Assembly: GCF_025628985.1 (NCBI RefSeq)
Contig: NZ_JAOTEM010000001.1
Coordinates: 124,001-188,000, forward strand
Reading direction: 5' to 3'
DNA: 64,000 nt
From: Chryseobacterium edaphi
GTDB taxonomy: Bacteria; Bacteroidota; Bacteroidia; Flavobacteriales; Weeksellaceae
This document shows, piece by piece, positions 15,918 to 25,049 of this stretch; the stretch's first letter is position 1; each line of letters starts with the position of its first letter. A program made the translations under genes and the position numbers. The notes under the pieces were generated by a model. That model worked only from the letters and a program-made list of their open reading frames with translations, was not told where the DNA came from and searched no databases.

Positions 15918-17306
15918 TTAATTTTTAATAAACTTAAAATTCTTAGCCTTGTCTTTTATTGTGATTGTTAAAATATAATTTCCAGGATCCAACTGTTGAA
16001 TAGAAATCATTTCTCTTTCCAAAATATTTTGAGTAATGAGCCTTCCGTTAAAATCTGTAATTCTGTATTTTACATTCTCTTTCGGAAGATTTTTAATGAA
16101 AATAAAATTGGTAGCCGGATTTGGATAGATCGAAATTTCTTTAATGCTGATGTTTTCAGAAGTCGATAAGTTTGATTCGCAGCTGGGATCGTAAACGTCA
16201 CCGGAAAAAGTCCAGCCTTTGATATTGAGCAGGTAATTTCTTGCGTTTACCGCACTCGGATGAGAGTATTTAGCAGTAGAAACATTTCCTATATTTAAAC
16301 TTGAGGGTAGTGTAATATTATTCATCCATGCGACAAGTGTCTGATCCCAATTGCTACAGTTTAAATTGGTTCCACTCAGCATCTGAGACCCATTTGCCAA
16401 AGACGATAAATCCCAATTTCCTAAGTTTTGATTAAAAATATTGGCTCCACCCAGTAACAAATTCATGTTGGTAACTTTAGAAGTGTTCCAGTTTGAAAGA
16501 TCTTGGTTAAAACCATTGCAATAATGAAACATGTGATCCATAAGGATGACTTTAGAAGTATTCCAATTATTTAATGGTTGATTAAATGATACGCATGCGT
16601 GAAACATCCAGCCCATATCTGTTACGTTGGACACATCCCAATTTCCCACAGGCTGATTAAAGAATGTTGTCTGCGCAAACATATATCTCATATTGGTAAC
16701 ATTAGAAGTATTCCAGGAAGAAATACTGGAGTTTGCTATAATTCCCGTCGAAAAAAACATGCCTTCTGTAGTCGTTACATTCGATAAATCGGGTAGATCT
16801 GTTGCGGTGACATCAAGATACGAACAATTAAAAAATGCAAAGGTAAAAGTGTCCCAACTGATGTTTCCCCACTGAGATACTTCGAGAATTTTTTTAATAT
16901 CACCAGCATGTAAATTGACAATTGGAGGTGAGTCAATGGGTAGAATAAAGACAGTATCGGGGAATTTTATTGCATTAAAACTCCCTCCTCCGTTACTCAC
17001 TTTCACTTTATAAGTGGCATCAGTTGCAACAGGATTTTGCGGAGTTCCAAAATCTATTAAAAAATTGATCGTTGAACTGACATTGGACAAAGTACCATTA
17101 TGAGAAGGATATCCTACTTCTTCCCAAGTGACATTAAAATTGTTGCCTCTTCCCGGAAACCAGATCTGTGTAGAAGTGGAAGGAATTCCGCCAGATATAT
17201 TCTGCGTAGAAATATTACCGGGCTTCCAAACAGTAATAAACTCATTCTGCGCTTTTGTAATCTGAAAGAAAAAAATACAAATAACAACGAATAGTAATTT
17301 TTGCAT
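15918..17306 (-). CDS. BspA-family (DUF285) repeat surface protein with T9SS sorting domain, paralogue
   Basis: A 462-residue sister of the downstream gene with the same layout: signal peptide (ending TKAQ), N-terminal domain with NEFITVWKPG and IWFPGRGNNFNVTWEEV, about five 25-residue repeats (SSWNTSNVTNMRYMF, GNWDVSNVTDMGWMF, NNWNTSKVILMDHMF, SNWNTSKVTNMNLLL) and a type A T9SS sorting domain (ISIYPNPATNFIFIKN...GNYILTI). It has about two repeats fewer than its paralogue, as expected from repeat gain or loss. Probably adhesin-like; ligand unknown. Confidence 0.92.
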   Translation of the reverse strand: MQKLLFVVICIFFFQITKAQNEFITVWKPGNISTQNISGGIPSTSTQIWFPGRGNNFNVTWEEVGYPSHNGTLSNVSSTINFLIDFGTPQNPVATDATYKVKVSNGGGSFNAIKFPDTVFILPIDSPPIVNLHAGDIKKILEVSQWGNISWDTFTFAFFNCSYLDVTATDLPDLSNVTTTEGMFFSTGIIANSSISSWNTSNVTNMRYMFAQTTFFNQPVGNWDVSNVTDMGWMFHACVSFNQPLNNWNTSKVILMDHMFHYCNGFNQDLSNWNTSKVTNMNLLLGGANIFNQNLGNWDLSSLANGSQMLSGTNLNCSNWDQTLVAWMNNITLPSSLNIGNVSTAKYSHPSAVNARNYLLNIKGWTFSGDVYDPSCESNLSTSENISIKEISIYPNPATNFIFIKNLPKENVKYRITDFNGRLITQNILEREMISIQQLDPGNYILTITIKDKAKNFKFIKN

Positions 17307-17461
17307 AAATAATATTTTGGTGTTTAGTATTAATTGAGACTTAATACAGAATTTGTTTTTCTGTCCTGTTTTTTATTTTTAAATAATATATTTTTCGTGA
17401 AAGTATGAATATTCCTAATGATAATAAATTTGTTTTGCGATTTTGTTAATCTTATGAAACG

Positions 17462-17469
17462 CAAAGATA
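17462..17469 (-). promoter_or_regulatory. Candidate -7 promoter element of the BspA pair
   Basis: Minus-strand TATCTTTG fits TAnnTTTG but lies 155 nt upstream of the start at 17306, implying a long AT-rich 5' leader. The gap 17307-17567 holds nothing else apart from the terminator at its right end. Confidence 0.4.
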
Positions 17470-17510
17470 AGAATTTTTTAAGCATGTCAATTATTTGTGA
17501 AATAATTATT

Positions 17511-17546
17511 TGAAAAATAAAAATGCTCATCAATTTGATGAGCATT
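17511..17546 (-). terminator. Terminator of the YiaA-like gene
   Basis: Perfect 11-bp stem AATGCTCATCA (17522-17532) with TGATGAGCATT (17536-17546), 3-nt loop, and a T-rich tract on the minus strand. Confidence 0.85.
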
Positions 17547-17567
17547 GTATGATTTATTTTTTGATAA

Positions 17568-17960
17568 TTAATCTTCCATCATATTGTCACGAGTATTCTT
17601 CTGAACGGCTATTGCACCAAATAATGCCAATAAAAAAGCAAAGGCATAAAACCCTTTTTCACTCGGTAAAATAGTTGCATTAAATAATCCAACAGTCAGT
17701 AAAACAATCGATGATAAAGTGGCAAACCAACAGATTCCGTAGTAAATATCTGTTACTTTTATATTTTCCATTCTGTCACGTACAGCTTTTTGTAAAGATA
17801 CTACAGCAAATAATCCGTAAAGAAGGATTGTAAAATAATATCCTTTTTCATTCAACTGCATTTCTGCTCTTACCAAACCTACAATGTAGCCAACCATTCC
17901 GGCTCCTAAAGCTACCCATGAAGCTGCGACAAATGCATTTGATACTCCTTGTTTTTTCAT
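17568..17960 (-). CDS. YiaA/YiaB family inner-membrane protein
   Basis: A 130-residue protein with four predicted helices arranged as two hairpins (residues 8-30, 41-58, 72-94 and 102-118). The two halves are related: GYYFTILLYGLFAVVSLQKAVRD and GFYAFAFLLALFGAIAVQKNTRD, the YiaAB two-helix domain. Function is unknown in any organism. It stands alone with its own promoter and terminator. Confidence 0.88.
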   Translation of the reverse strand: MKKQGVSNAFVAASWVALGAGMVGYIVGLVRAEMQLNEKGYYFTILLYGLFAVVSLQKAVRDRMENIKVTDIYYGICWFATLSSIVLLTVGLFNATILPSEKGFYAFAFLLALFGAIAVQKNTRDNMMED

Positions 17961-17988
17961 TATTTTGTTTTTAATATTTAATTTGAGC

Positions 17989-17996
17989 CAAATATA
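17989..17996 (-). promoter_or_regulatory. -7 promoter element of the YiaA-like gene
   Basis: Minus-strand TATATTTG, matching TAnnTTTG, 28 nt before the start codon. Confidence 0.55.
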
Positions 17997-18085
17997 TTAT
18001 TTTTAAATGGAAACCTATAATTAAACTCAATTTTTATCACCATTCTTTGAAGGATTTAATATTCATCAAAAAACGTATCAAATTT

Positions 18086-18892
18086 TTATTGAGTAATATA
18101 TTCGTAATTATATTTGACGTAGTTACTACCGTCTGATAATTTTCCGACAACCTGAGTCGGTAACTGAGCACTGTTATATTGAACATCATAGATGACATAT
18201 TGATTCTGTATCCAATTTCCTGCACTGTCTTTATAGCTGATTCTATCTGTCGTGTAATTATTTTTACTCAAAACGTAAGCTCCACCCATTGAAACTTTAA
18301 AATATTTATTGGTGTAAGTAAAAGGATTTAGCTGATTGTCATATAAATATTCATGTTTTGTTGATGTAGAAAAAGTACCACCAATCACAGAAGTTTCTAC
18401 AGTAATATTTTCGCCATTATAAGTATAAGATGATGTACTCGGATTTGAACAATTCGCTGATTGACATAGAGTAGAAGTTACCATATTACCATTTTCATAA
18501 GTGTAACTGATGGTTCTGTTGAAATCAGGATTGGTGTAAATAGCTTTGATATTTAAAAGCTGATCACCGTTATAAGTGTATGTTGAATAGTAATCTAAAG
18601 TTCCGTCAGCTTTGTAATAATTTGTTTTTACTGGTTTGCCTGCATTGTCGTACTCAAAACTTGAACTTTTATCTTCCGAGAGTATTTTTAATAATTCTCC
18701 CTGATTATTATAAATAAGCTTAGCAACATCTATATCAGGATTTGCAGGATTAGCGTAATAAGTTGTTGTGACTTTACTCAGTAATATTTTAGGCTCTTCA
18801 AAATCATTACTTAAATCAATCACGTCTTCACTTTCACAACTGTTAAGGAATACAACTGAAGTCATTAAGCTTAGGAAAAAATACTTTTTCAT
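18086..18892 (-). CDS. Lipoprotein with YD-like beta repeats
   Basis: A 268-residue lipoprotein (lipobox VVFLNSC, Cys19). The mature part has short beta-strand repeats like those of Rhs/YD proteins: LIYNNQGELLKILSEDKSSS, FEYDNAGKPVKTNYYKADGT, STYTYNGDQLLNIKAIY, ISYTYENGNMVTSTL and SSYTYNGENITVETS. Such proteins are common and uncharacterised in flavobacteria. It is much shorter than true Rhs toxins and carries no toxin domain. Probably outer-membrane or periplasmic. Confidence 0.75.
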   Translation of the reverse strand: MKKYFFLSLMTSVVFLNSCESEDVIDLSNDFEEPKILLSKVTTTYYANPANPDIDVAKLIYNNQGELLKILSEDKSSSFEYDNAGKPVKTNYYKADGTLDYYSTYTYNGDQLLNIKAIYTNPDFNRTISYTYENGNMVTSTLCQSANCSNPSTSSYTYNGENITVETSVIGGTFSTSTKHEYLYDNQLNPFTYTNKYFKVSMGGAYVLSKNNYTTDRISYKDSAGNWIQNQYVIYDVQYNSAQLPTQVVGKLSDGSNYVKYNYEYITQ

Positions 18893-18910
18893 GTTAAAAT
18901 TTTAGTTTTT

Positions 18911-18918
18911 CAAAAGTA
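18911..18918 (-). promoter_or_regulatory. -7 promoter element of the YD-like lipoprotein gene
   Basis: Minus-strand TACTTTTG fits TAnnTTTG and lies 18 nt before the ATG. Confidence 0.5.
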
Positions 18919-18951
18919 AGAATTCCTTATTGGGATTGAAAATATTTGGTA

Positions 18952-18984
18952 ATAAAAAATCCCACTATTTAGAATAATGGGATT
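18952..18984 (-). terminator. Terminator of ahcY
   Basis: An 11-bp stem (18958-18968 with 18974-18984, one G-U), loop of 5, and a T run on the minus strand, 22 bp after the ahcY stop. Confidence 0.85.
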
Positions 18985-19006
18985 GTATTTATAAGGATTG
19001 AAAATC

Positions 19007-20323
19007 TTAGTATCTGTAATATTCCGGTTTGTAAGGACCTTTCACATCAACACCGATGTATTCAGCTTGTTCAGTAGAAAGAACTTCCAACTCAACACTT
19101 AATTTTTTAAGGTGTAAAGCAGCTACTTTCTCATCCAAATGCTTAGGAAGCATATAAACTTCGTTTCCGTAAGCTTCAGAATTAGTCCAAAGTTCGATCT
19201 GAGCCAAAGTCTGGTTAGAGAAAGAGTTAGACATTACAAAACTTGGGTGACCTGTTGCGCAACCAAGGTTTACTAATCTACCTTCTGCAAGGATGATCAC
19301 TTCTTTACCTTCTTCCAAAGTATAAATATCAACCTGAGGTTTAACTTCAGATTTTGTGTGACCGTAGTTCTCATTTAACCAAGCCATATCGATTTCGTTA
19401 TCGAAGTGACCGATGTTACAAACGATTGCTTTATCTTTTAATTTTAAGAAATGTTCTTTTCTTACAATGTTAAAGTTACCTGTAGTTGTGATTACGATAT
19501 CTGCATTATCAACAACAGTATCTAATCTTTTCACTTCAAAACCGTCCATTGCAGCTTGAAGCGCACAAATTGGGTCGATTTCAGTTACCGTAACGATAGA
19601 ACCAGCTCCTCTGAAAGATGCAGCAGTACCTTTACCAACGTCTCCGTATCCACAAACTACAACTCTTTTACCAGCCAGCATAATGTCAGTAGCTCTTCTT
19701 ACAGCATCAACTGCAGATTCTTTACATCCGTATTTGTTATCGAACTTAGATTTAGTCACTGAATCATTTACGTTGATTGCAGGCATTACCAAAGTTCCGT
19801 TTTTCATTCTTTCGTACAATCTGTGAACACCTGTTGTAGTTTCTTCAGAAAGTCCTTTAATGTCCTTCGTGAATTCAGGGTATCTGTCAAAAACCATGTT
19901 TGTCAAATCTCCACCATCATCCAAAATCATGTTCAATGGTTTTCTGTCTTCACCAAAGAATAAAGTCTGCTCAATACACCAGTCGAATTCTTCTTCGTTA
20001 AGACCTTTCCAAGCATAAACAGGAATTCCTGCAGCAGCAATAGCAGCAGCAGCGTGATCTTGTGTAGAGAAAATATTACAAGAAGACCAGGTAACTTCAG
20101 CTCCAAGAGCAACCAAAGTTTCGATCAAAACTGCAGTCTGAATCGTCATGTGAAGACATCCTGCTATTCTTGCTCCTTTCAATGGTTGAGATGGTCCGAA
20201 TTCTTCACGGATTGACATCAAACCCGGCATTTCTGCTTCTGCCAAAGTAATTTCTTTTCTTCCCCATTCTGCTAGAGAAATATCCTTAACTTTATAAGGA
20301 ATGTATTGTGTTGTAGTACTCAT
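19007..20323 (-). CDS. ahcY: Adenosylhomocysteinase
   Basis: A 438-residue NAD-dependent cytosolic enzyme that splits S-adenosylhomocysteine to adenosine and homocysteine, keeping methylation running. Visible are the substrate-domain motif [17 protein letters not shown] (80-96), [13 protein letters not shown] (184-196, catalytic Lys/Asp region), the NAD-binding GYGDVGKG (225-232) and the C-terminal PYKPEYYRY. Length and ends match the family. It is a single-gene unit with promoter and terminator. Confidence 0.97.
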   Translation of the reverse strand: MSTTTQYIPYKVKDISLAEWGRKEITLAEAEMPGLMSIREEFGPSQPLKGARIAGCLHMTIQTAVLIETLVALGAEVTWSSCNIFSTQDHAAAAIAAAGIPVYAWKGLNEEEFDWCIEQTLFFGEDRKPLNMILDDGGDLTNMVFDRYPEFTKDIKGLSEETTTGVHRLYERMKNGTLVMPAINVNDSVTKSKFDNKYGCKESAVDAVRRATDIMLAGKRVVVCGYGDVGKGTAASFRGAGSIVTVTEIDPICALQAAMDGFEVKRLDTVVDNADIVITTTGNFNIVRKEHFLKLKDKAIVCNIGHFDNEIDMAWLNENYGHTKSEVKPQVDIYTLEEGKEVIILAEGRLVNLGCATGHPSFVMSNSFSNQTLAQIELWTNSEAYGNEVYMLPKHLDEKVAALHLKKLSVELEVLSTEQAEYIGVDVKGPYKPEYYRY

Positions 20324-20360
20324 ATCTTATGAATAAGTTTAAATTCAAATAATTAAAGTG

Positions 20361-20368
20361 CAAAATTA
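20361..20368 (-). promoter_or_regulatory. -7 promoter element of ahcY
   Basis: Minus-strand TAATTTTG matches TAnnTTTG; it implies a leader of about 30-35 nt. Confidence 0.5.
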
Positions 20369-20460
20369 CAACATATAATTAAGATAAAAAAACAATGTTC
20401 CTGATAACCATCATGAAATGAAATATATCAAAATTTAATTTTTATTTATTCTAAATTACG

Positions 20461-20468
20461 TATTTTTG
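20461..20468 (+). promoter_or_regulatory. -7 promoter element of the HugZ-like gene
   Basis: TATTTTTG matches TAnnTTTG, 17 nt before the ATG at 20486. Confidence 0.55.
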
Positions 20469-20485
20469 CGGAAATAAATCTTTTT

Positions 20486-21016
20486 ATGAATCATACCAAT
20501 ACTCAAGAGGAAGCTCAAAGACAGGCTAAACCTCTTGCTCCAAAAGTGAAAGAATTAATCGCAAGAACCCAAAGTATTATTTTGGCAACCGTAGATGCAG
20601 AAGGAACTCCTAACTCCAGCTATGCACCGTTTGTAGAAATCGATAATAAATTTTATATTTTGGTTTCTTTCATGGCAAAACATACAAAGAATCTTTCGGA
20701 AGGTAGAAAAACTTCTATGATGTTCATCGAAGATGAGTCTGCAACAAAACAGATCTACGCTCGTGAAAGATTAACAATCGAAGCAACAACAACGCAGATC
20801 GAAAGAGATTCTGAAACTTGGAATCAGGTTGTAGAACTTTTAAAAGAAACTCACGGAAAAGTTGTGGAGGTAATTTCTGAAATGAAAGATTTTATCTTAA
20901 TTGCTTTAAACCCTGTAAAAGGCGCTTATGTAAACGGATTTGGAAGTGCTTATTTCGTAGATGAGAATCTTGAAATTATGCAGCATAGAAACGAAACCAA
21001 TCATCAGTCTAAATAA
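20486..21016 (+). CDS. HugZ-family pyridoxamine 5'-phosphate oxidase-like protein
   Basis: A 176-residue split-barrel flavin/heme-binding fold. The segments SIILATVDAEGTPNSSYAPF, FYILVSFMAKHTKNLSEGRK, MMFIEDESATKQIYARERLT and the C-terminal LNPVKGAYVNGFGSAYFV match the HugZ/HutZ group used in heme utilisation. No heme transport gene is adjacent, so the heme role rests on family resemblance only. It is monocistronic with its own promoter and terminator. Confidence 0.85.
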   Translation: MNHTNTQEEAQRQAKPLAPKVKELIARTQSIILATVDAEGTPNSSYAPFVEIDNKFYILVSFMAKHTKNLSEGRKTSMMFIEDESATKQIYARERLTIEATTTQIERDSETWNQVVELLKETHGKVVEVISEMKDFILIALNPVKGAYVNGFGSAYFVDENLEIMQHRNETNHQSK

Positions 21017-21077
21017 TAAACTCAGTTTTGATCATTAAATTTTCGCAAAGAATATTTTTTGATCTGAACCATCAAGA

Positions 21078-21109
21078 AACCTCATAGATTTTAAGCTGTG
21101 AGGTTTTTT
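21078..21109 (+). terminator. Terminator of the HugZ-like gene
   Basis: Stem AACCTCATAG (21078-21087) with CTGTGAGGTT (21096-21105), one T-G pair, followed by TTTT. Confidence 0.85.
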
Positions 21110-21204
21110 GTTGTTTAAATTATTTTATACATTAAGTTTCTCTTAAATTATTATAAAAGCAGCCATCATTCCTTAAAGTAGTTTAGTATCAATTTTAAAA
21201 ATAT

Positions 21205-21212
21205 TATTTTTG
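21205..21212 (+). promoter_or_regulatory. -7 promoter element of aguB
   Basis: TATTTTTG matches TAnnTTTG, 19 nt before the ATG at 21232. Confidence 0.55.
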
Positions 21213-21231
21213 TACCATAAAAATTCAGAAC

Positions 21232-22107
21232 ATGTCAAAAGTAAAAATAGGTACCGTTCAGATGTCTTGTGTTGCAGATAAGCAGGAAAATCTGAATAAA
21301 GCCATCGAAAAAATAAAAGAAGCCGCAGCGAAAGGTGCACAGATTGTTTGTTTACAGGAATTATTCACCTCGCTTTATTTTTGTGATGTAGAAGATTACG
21401 ATAATTTTGATTTGGCAGAACCGATTCCAGGTCCATCTACAGATGCGCTTTCGCCAGTGGCAAAAGAATTGGGCGTGGTGATTATTGCTTCACTTTTTGA
21501 AAAAAGAGCTCAAGGTTTATATCACAATACAACGGCTGTTATAGATGCAGACGGAACTTATTTAGGAAAATACCGTAAAATGCACATTCCGGATGATCCT
21601 GCGTTTTATGAAAAATTTTATTTCACACCTGGAGATTTAGGATACAAAATTTTTCCTACAAAGTTCGGCAAAGTAGGTGTTTTGATCTGTTGGGATCAAT
21701 GGTATCCGGAAGCTTCAAGAATTACTGCATTAATGGGAGCCGATATTATGTTTTATCCGACTGCAATAGGTTGGGACACCACTCAGGATGAAGAAACCAA
21801 TCAGGATCAATATAATGCTTGGCAGACGATTCAGCGTTCTCATTCTGTAGCCAATGGACTTCCTGTAGTTTCCGTAAACAGAGTAGGATTTGAACAGGAC
21901 GGAGCAATGAAATTCTGGGGCGGAAGTTTTGTAACCAATGCGCAGGGAAAATTACTATATCTTGGTTCTCATGATCAGGAAGAGGTAGCTGTAACGGAAG
22001 TGGATTTGACTCAAACCGATTATATGAGAAAACACTGGCCTTTCCTGAGAGACAGAAGAATCGAAACTTATTCCCCGATTACCAAACGTTTTATTGACGA
22101 AGATTAA
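21232..22107 (+). CDS. aguB: N-carbamoylputrescine amidase (nitrilase superfamily)
   Basis: A 291-residue carbon-nitrogen hydrolase with the catalytic triad Glu43 (CLQELFTSLYF), Lys116 (KYRKMHIPDDP) and Cys153 (VLICWDQWYPE). The sequence around the triad and GGSFVTNAQGKLLY fit the plant-type CPA that releases putrescine from N-carbamoylputrescine. Agmatine deiminase, the preceding step, is encoded just downstream, which supports the specific call. A frameshifted nuclease gene lies between the two. Confidence 0.93.
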   Translation: MSKVKIGTVQMSCVADKQENLNKAIEKIKEAAAKGAQIVCLQELFTSLYFCDVEDYDNFDLAEPIPGPSTDALSPVAKELGVVIIASLFEKRAQGLYHNTTAVIDADGTYLGKYRKMHIPDDPAFYEKFYFTPGDLGYKIFPTKFGKVGVLICWDQWYPEASRITALMGADIMFYPTAIGWDTTQDEETNQDQYNAWQTIQRSHSVANGLPVVSVNRVGFEQDGAMKFWGGSFVTNAQGKLLYLGSHDQEEVAVTEVDLTQTDYMRKHWPFLRDRRIETYSPITKRFIDED

Positions 22108-22155
22108 TGATCAAAGTTTTTAATATTAAACTTTTTCTTGATATAAAACCATAAA

Positions 22156-23176
22156 ATGGAAGTAGGCATTTATCAAACCTTATTTAAAGACATTAAACAA
22201 AAAATCTTAAGCGCTCAGCTTAAGGCGGCTCTGTCTGTAAATGCAGAAATGATCTTTTTGTATTGGCAAATAGGAAATGATATTGCTCAAAAACAAAGTG
22301 TACAAGGCTGGTCTGCAGGTGTAATTCCGCAATTATCTAAAGATTTAAAAGCAGAATTCCCAAATTTAAAAGGTTATTCTGAAAGAAATTTAGGAAGAAT
22401 GCTTGCATTCTATCGTGAATATCCTAACGAGGTAATTTTGCCACAAGCTGTGGCAAAATTACCTTGGGGGCATAATATTTTATTAATAGAAAAAATAAAA
22501 GATCAAAATATTAGGTTTTGGTACGTCGAAAAATGTGCAGAGAATAATTGGAGCAGAGATATATTAGATCTTCAAATCAAATCAAGTTTATTTGAAAGAC
22601 AGGGTAAGTCTATTAATAATTTTGAGAGTACATTGCCAAAACCACTTTCAGATTTGGCAAATGAAACACTTAAAGATCCTTATATCTTCGATTTTCTTAC
22701 ATTGGATAAAGGTTTTCGTGAAAGAGATGTTGAGAAACAACTGATACAGCATATTACAAAATTTTTACTGGAATTAGGTAAAGGTTTTGCGTACATTGGA
22801 AATCAGTATCATTTGCAAATCGCTGATCAGGATTATTATATCGATTTACTTTTTTATCATATCAAACTCAAATGTTATATTGTAATTGAATTAAAAAACA
22901 CACGATTCAAACCTGAATTTGCAGGAAAATTAAACTTTTATTTATCGGCTGTTGACAGTTTAATAAAAGACGAAACTGAAAATCCTACTATTGGTATTTT
23001 ACTTTGTAAAGACAAAAATAATATTGAGGCAGAATTTGCATTACGGGATATTAAAAAAACCGATAGGCATCAGCGAAATTCATCTTGTAGAAAGTTTACC
23101 GGAAAATCTGAAAAGCAGTTTGCCGACCATTGAAGAAATTGAAAATGAATTCAGAAACTTTAATAATCTTTCATAA
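22156..23176 (+). pseudogene. DUF1016/YhcG-type PDDEXK nuclease with a frameshift in a poly-A run
   Basis: The N-terminal DUF1016_N region (about 1-150, FLYWQIGNDIAQKQ, GYSERNLGRMLAFYREYP) and C-terminal PDDEXK domain (YYIDLLFYHIKL and VIELKNTRFKPEFAGKLNFY) are intact. Reading from 22156 stops at 23133 after a non-family tail. Removing one A from the A7 run at 23053-23059 restores the family ending KKPIGISEIHLVESLPENLK and SSLPTIEEIENEF, with a stop at 23176 and about 339 residues. The loss affects only the last 30 or so residues, so partial activity is possible. A sequencing error or slippage cannot be excluded. It interrupts the aguB-aguA pair. Confidence 0.85.
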
Positions 23177-23202
23177 ATCTCCCAACTTTTAATTTTTTTA
23201 AA

Positions 23203-24252
23203 ATGAACGATACAAAAAATATAGATTTAAAAAACTACCGTTTTCCGGCAGAATGGGAAGAGCATGAAGCAACCTGGTTATCTTGGCCTCACAAAAAAGA
23301 ATCGTGGCCAGATAAATTGCAGGAAATTTATCCGAATTATGCCGAATTTATCAAAGTTATTTCTCAGGATGAGTTCGTGAGAATTAATGTTAAAGACGAA
23401 GAGATGAGAAAATTTGCGATGGATTGCATTATGCAGGCCGGAGCAAAATTAGAAAACATCGAGTTTTACTTTCACGAAACCAACGATGCGTGGTGCAGAG
23501 ATCACGGTCCTGCTTTTTTAATTAATAAAGATGCAGACGAACCAAAAATCATTCTAGATTGGGGTTTCAACGCGTGGGGCGGAAAATATCCACCGTTTGA
23601 ATTGGACGATGTCATTCCAACAAAAATAGGTCAAGAGTTTGATCTTCCTGTCATTTATCCAGGAATTATTATGGAAGGCGGTTCGGTAGAATTTAACGGA
23701 AAAGGAACGATTTTAACTTCAAAATCCTGTCTGCTGAATAAAAACAGAAATCCTCATTTATCACAGGAAGAAATAGAACAATATTTGAAAAATTACTATT
23801 GTGTAGAACAAATTCTTTGGGTAGAAGACGGAATTATTGGTGACGATACCGATGGTCACGTTGATGATACCATCAGATTTGTAAATGAAAATACAGTTAT
23901 TACTGTAATAGAAGATAATGTGGAAGATGAAAATTATGAAATTCTTCAGACCAATCTGAGACAGTTGAAAGAAATGCGTTTGCTTGACGGAAGTCCTTTA
24001 AATATTATAGAACTTCCAATGCCTGATCCTGTAATTTGGGACGATCAGCGATTGCCGGCTTCTTATGCTAATTTTTATATTGCCAACAAATCGGTCATTG
24101 TACCGACTTACAGATGTGAAAAAGATCAGATAGCATTAGATATTATTCAAAGCTGTTTTCCTGACAGAAAAGTGGTTGGGATAGATTCTACTGATATTAT
24201 TTGGGGATTGGGAAGCTTTCACTGTTTGAGTCAGCAGGAACCTTTAGTCTAA
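23203..24252 (+). CDS. aguA: Agmatine deiminase
   Basis: A 349-residue guanidino-group-modifying enzyme that converts agmatine to N-carbamoylputrescine and ammonia. Family motifs: AEWEEHEATWLSWPH (17-31), NDAWCRDHGPAF, EGGSVEFNGKGT, GDDTDGHVDDTIRF, and the catalytic cysteine Cys341 in GLGSFHCLSQQEP. Its product is the substrate of AguB encoded 1.1 kb upstream. It starts 26 bp after the frameshifted nuclease gene. Confidence 0.95.
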   Translation: MNDTKNIDLKNYRFPAEWEEHEATWLSWPHKKESWPDKLQEIYPNYAEFIKVISQDEFVRINVKDEEMRKFAMDCIMQAGAKLENIEFYFHETNDAWCRDHGPAFLINKDADEPKIILDWGFNAWGGKYPPFELDDVIPTKIGQEFDLPVIYPGIIMEGGSVEFNGKGTILTSKSCLLNKNRNPHLSQEEIEQYLKNYYCVEQILWVEDGIIGDDTDGHVDDTIRFVNENTVITVIEDNVEDENYEILQTNLRQLKEMRLLDGSPLNIIELPMPDPVIWDDQRLPASYANFYIANKSVIVPTYRCEKDQIALDIIQSCFPDRKVVGIDSTDIIWGLGSFHCLSQQEPLV

Positions 24253-24434
24253 TACTATCTTTTAAATTGCTGAAAAATAATCAGTAGTTTTTTTATAAAA
24301 TTCAATAGTACAATCCATTATAGCAAAATAAATGTTTTTGTTATAATGGATTTTTCGTTGCTCAATGTCTTCTATACTTTCTATTCGGAAAAACTTCCTG
24401 TAATTTTTATTACTTTTACTCAATAAATTAAGCA

Positions 24435-25049
24435 ATGCCTCTTTACCGCGATTTTTCTGATGACAACGCCACCATTCTCGTATGGAAATATGAGGAAGAT
24501 GAAGATTTGAATCCTGATGAACTTCTGGAGCCGGAAAATGCCGAAAAAGTAAAAGATTATCATCCGAAAAAATTATTGGAGGTATTGATGGTGAGAAAAC
24601 TTTTAAAGAGTTTAAAGCCAAATTCCAAGATATTATATAAAGAAAGAGAGCCTTTTCTTTCACCGAAAGATGCTGAAATTTCAATTACCCATTCTTTCCC
24701 GTTTGCAGCAATTGCCATTTCAAAAAATAAAATAGGAATTGATATTGAAAAATTTAATCCTAAAATTTTAAGGGTGATTGATAAATTTACGTATGAAAAC
24801 GAGAGAGGATTTATACCTTTTGATAATGAAGTGACTTTTTATACGATTATCTGGAGCGTGAAAGAAAGTATGTATAAAATTCACCATTCGAAACACTGGT
24901 CACTGAAAAAGCATTACGAAGTCAAACCTTTCGAACTCAAACATCTTTTCGACATCAGTTGCAGAGTGCATGACGAAAATATTTCGGATGAGTTTAAAGC
25001 AAGTGTGAAGTTTTTTGACGATTACTGCTTTACGATTGTGGAAGAGTAG
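24435..25049 (+). CDS. 4'-phosphopantetheinyl transferase superfamily protein
   Basis: A 204-residue Sfp-type enzyme that transfers phosphopantetheine from CoA to a carrier protein serine. Key residues are seen: ISITHSFPFAAIAIS (82-96), the Mg-binding pair Asp103 and Glu105 (GIDIE) and WSVKES with Lys143-Glu144. The carrier protein is not encoded nearby. The 3' end overlaps the convergent FUSC gene by 20 bp. A longer antisense frame over the 5' half is a shadow. Confidence 0.9.
   Translation: MPLYRDFSDDNATILVWKYEEDEDLNPDELLEPENAEKVKDYHPKKLLEVLMVRKLLKSLKPNSKILYKEREPFLSPKDAEISITHSFPFAAIAISKNKIGIDIEKFNPKILRVIDKFTYENERGFIPFDNEVTFYTIIWSVKESMYKIHHSKHWSLKKHYEVKPFELKHLFDISCRVHDENISDEFKASVKFFDDYCFTIVEE

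Noticed and set aside
17330..17545. 71-residue minus-strand ORF in the gap before the BspA genes
   Set aside because: It runs through the terminator hairpin and the promoter box at 17462-17469, and the protein is low in complexity.
18086..18892. Rhs/polymorphic toxin
   Set aside because: YD-like repeats are present, but the protein is a short lipoprotein with no Rhs core or C-terminal toxin domain and no immunity gene beside it.
24262..24684. 140-residue minus-strand ORF before and inside the phosphopantetheinyl transferase gene
   Set aside because: It overlaps the 5' part of a clear gene, has no motif and no promoter; an antisense shadow.
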